The notes under the pieces: model-generated
The model's input: only the letters and a program-made list of their open reading frames with translations
What the model was told of the DNA's origin: nothing
Database searches by the model: none
Assembly (NCBI RefSeq): GCF_947378715.1
Contig: NZ_CANCLE010000176.1
Coordinates: forward strand, 1 to 7,345
DNA from: Phenylobacterium aquaticum
Lineage (GTDB): Bacteria; Pseudomonadota; Alphaproteobacteria; Caulobacterales; Caulobacteraceae
Reading direction: 5' to 3'
DNA length: 7,345 bases
Translations under genes and position numbers: made by a program
In this document: piece by piece, positions 5,874 through 7,345 of the stretch
Layout of the letters: each line of letters opens with the position of its first letter
Position numbering within the stretch: the first letter of the stretch is position 1

Positions 5874-6920
5874 GTGCTCAGTTGGCTCGCCTCCCTCGCC
5901 ACGCCCATGTTCGGGCCTTCGCGGCTGTTCGGATCCTACTTCTTCATGGCCTCGCTGGGCTTCGGGGTCTGCGCGGCGGCGACCTTCCTGATGCTGCCCC
6001 GGGCGACCCAGTGGCTGCCCCGGGACGGCGGCCGGGCCCACGCGATCAACGCCGAACAGAGCGTGGGCAAGCCGGTTGGCGCGGGCCTGTTCTTCGTGAC
6101 CCTGTTCTGCGCCATGGCGGTCCTGTTCCTGCCGCTCGCCTCGGCGCCCCTGCGCACCGTCCCGTTCATGCTGGCCGCGACGGTGATCGGCTTCCTCGAC
6201 GACAGGACCGGGGGTTTCAACGAATTGACCCTGGGCGCTCTGGACGCCGTCCTGGCCATCGGGGCGGCCTGTGTCATCTATGGGTTCGGGCCGACCATGA
6301 TCTGGCTGCCGATCTGGCGTGAAGCCCTGACCATTCCGGCCTTCGTGGCCATTCCGCTCGGCGCCGCCGTGGTCTGGCTGTCGATCAACGCCACCAATTG
6401 CTCTGACGGGGTCGACGGGGTCTCCGGCAGTCTGTCCGGCTTCGCGATCCTGATGCTGGGTGGCCTGCTCTACGCCATCCTCGGCAACGCCGCCGTCGCC
6501 CAGCATCTGCACGTGGTGCTCAATCCTCAAGGCGCGGAGTGGTCTATCTACGCCCTGCTGATGGTGGGATGCCTGGCCGGCTACCTCTGGCATAACGCCC
6601 CGCCCAGCGCGCTCCTGATGGGCGACGCGGGCTCCCGGCCGCTGGGCCTCTTGATCGGCATGCTGGTGCTGGCCACCAACAATCCGCTGTTCATTGTCAT
6701 CATCGGGCCGGTCCTGCTGCTGAACGGCGCGACGGGCCTGATCAAGGTCGCCCTGATCCGCGTCCTCGGCCTGCGCATCTTCCCGAACATCCGCTTCCCC
6801 CTGCACGACCACTGTCGCAAGGCGCTCGGCTGGTCCAACGCCCAGGTCCTGGTGCGCTTCATCATCCTGCATGTGGGGATCACCTCGCTGCTGGTGCTGA
6901 TCGCCCTGAAGATCCGCTAA
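5874..6920 (+). CDS. MraY/WecA-type membrane glycosyltransferase (GT4 family), MraY-like paralogue
   Basis: This 348-residue integral membrane protein has about ten hydrophobic segments (for example 20-41, 66-86, 155-171, 187-205, 223-240, 271-287, 326-345). Proteins of this family transfer a phosphosugar from a UDP-sugar to undecaprenyl phosphate at the inner membrane. The motifs in order are D109-D110 (FLDD), NATNCSDGVDGVSG at 172-185 (MraY: N-x-x-N-x-T-D-G-x-D-G-L), LMGDAGS at 248-254 with the metal-binding-type D251, and RFPLHDHCRKALGW at 307-320. The last corresponds to MraY P-I-H-H-H-F-E-x-K-G-W, so the protein is nearer MraY than WecA, but the middle histidine is aspartate. It is not in a cell-wall (dcw) gene cluster here, so it is probably a paralogue with a different donor sugar. 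The GTG start at 5874 has AGGAG at 5864-5868, five bases upstream. Confidence 0.85.
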   Translation: MLSWLASLATPMFGPSRLFGSYFFMASLGFGVCAAATFLMLPRATQWLPRDGGRAHAINAEQSVGKPVGAGLFFVTLFCAMAVLFLPLASAPLRTVPFMLAATVIGFLDDRTGGFNELTLGALDAVLAIGAACVIYGFGPTMIWLPIWREALTIPAFVAIPLGAAVVWLSINATNCSDGVDGVSGSLSGFAILMLGGLLYAILGNAAVAQHLHVVLNPQGAEWSIYALLMVGCLAGYLWHNAPPSALLMGDAGSRPLGLLIGMLVLATNNPLFIVIIGPVLLLNGATGLIKVALIRVLGLRIFPNIRFPLHDHCRKALGWSNAQVLVRFIILHVGITSLLVLIALKIR

Positions 6921-6932
6921 GGCCTGGCCGCC

Positions 6933-6960
6933 TTGACCCTGCGGCGCGGCTCCTTCAAGC
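6933..6960 (+). promoter_or_regulatory. Possible promoter of the MFS transporter
   Basis: TTGACC (6933-6938) is close to the Caulobacter -35 consensus TTGACGS and lies 16 bp before TCAAGC (6955-6960), a poor -10. It sits in the 69-bp gap after the MraY-like gene and would give a leader of about 20 nt that includes the GGGGGGA ribosome-binding site. The call rests mainly on the -35. Confidence 0.25.
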
Positions 6961-6989
6961 CTGCGCCAAGACATTCCGGGGGGAAATTC

Positions 6990-7345
6990 ATGACCGACGC
7001 CGCGCCCAGCGCCTCGAACCGCCGCATCCTGGCCGCCAGCCTGATCGGCACGGCGGTGGAGTTCTACGACTTCTACATCTACGCCACCGCCGCCTCCCTG
7101 GTGTTCGGAACCCTGTTCTTCCCCAAGGCCTCGGCCTCGGCCCAGCTGATGAGCGCCTACGCCACCTTCGCGCTCGCCTTCTTCGCCCGCCCCCTGGGGG
7201 CCAGCGTGTTCGGCCACTTCGGCGACCGGCTGGGGCGCAAGTCGACCCTGGTCGCCTCCCTGATGCTGATGGGGGGCTCGACGCTCTTGATCGCCTTCCT
7301 GCCGACCTACGCCCAGGCCGGCTGGCTCGCCCCCTTCCTGCTCTG
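6990..7345 (+). CDS. MFS transporter, metabolite:H+ symporter type (3' end missing)
   Basis: This is the N-terminal part (118 complete codons plus two bases) of a major facilitator transporter of the MHS group, relatives of ProP, KgtP and ShiA that take up organic acids, osmolytes or shikimate with protons. The first membrane helix carries the characteristic GTAVEFYDFYIYATAA at 20-35. The segment FARPLGASVFGHFGDRLGRKSTL at 65-87 is the MFS loop 2-3 motif A in its MHS form. A third hydrophobic segment follows (88-104). The ATG at 6990 has GGGGGGA at 6978-6984, five bases upstream, and places the first motif at the normal distance from the N-terminus. The frame runs open to the window end; full members have about 430-550 residues. 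The substrate cannot be told from this part. It lies 69 bp after the MraY-like gene on the same strand. Confidence 0.9.
   Translation, partial: MTDAAPSASNRRILAASLIGTAVEFYDFYIYATAASLVFGTLFFPKASASAQLMSAYATFALAFFARPLGASVFGHFGDRLGRKSTLVASLMLMGGSTLLIAFLPTYAQAGWLAPFLL

Noticed and set aside
5276..6322. A + strand frame of 348 codons overlapping the methyltransferase-like and MraY-like genes
   Set aside because: Its translation is R/P/G-rich without motifs, while both overlapping genes have conserved motifs in their own frames.
5109..7217. A minus-strand frame open for about 700 codons upstream of, and in frame with, the cyclodeaminase-family gene
   Set aside because: Its translation is low-complexity (rich in G, Q, R, H, E, A) with no domain, and it lies opposite three recognisable + strand genes. 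Long antisense frames are expected in strongly GC3-biased DNA. The family N-terminus starts at 5108.

Overview
The window is GC-rich with strong G/C third-codon-position bias, and it holds ordinary chromosomal genes of an alphaproteobacterium. A Caulobacterales member (Caulobacter, Phenylobacterium or a relative) is the best guess. The reasons are the form of the GlcDEF proteins and a pair of GCTAAAGC boxes close to the published Caulobacter housekeeping -10 consensus (GCTANAWC). The genus cannot be fixed from this sequence alone.

Layout. Positions 1-3496 carry a glycolate oxidase operon, glcD (5' end cut off), glcE and glcF, all on the + strand. A 29-nt imperfect hairpin lies between glcD and glcE, and glcE and glcF abut directly. 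Positions 3497-4162 hold a compact HicA/HicB type II toxin-antitoxin module. Two related 16-bp perfect palindromes precede it and probably act as its operators; they begin at the first base after the glcF stop codon. Four bases after hicB, on the opposite strand, an ornithine cyclodeaminase/mu-crystallin family gene ends (4167-5108). Its start codon faces that of a divergent SAM methyltransferase-like gene (5154-5765) across 45 bp. A 9-bp inverted repeat is centred exactly between the two starts, and its arms look like the -10 boxes of two overlapping divergent leaderless promoters. Downstream on the + strand come a MraY/WecA-type membrane phosphosugar transferase (5874-6920) with an altered histidine motif, then the first third or so of an MFS transporter of the metabolite:H+ symporter type (6990 to the window end).

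How the genes work together. GlcD, GlcE and GlcF form one membrane-associated enzyme that oxidises glycolate to glyoxylate. HicA and HicB form a self-regulating toxin-antitoxin pair that looks inserted between the glc operon and the next gene. The remaining genes show no obvious shared pathway. The methyltransferase-like, MraY-like and MFS genes are co-directional, but gaps of 108 and 69 bp with their own ribosome-binding sites leave a common operon uncertain. I see no rRNA, tRNA, CRISPR array or insertion sequence. I found no convincing new multi-gene system; the most interesting items are the mirror-image divergent promoter, the double-palindrome hicAB control region and the divergent MraY paralogue.
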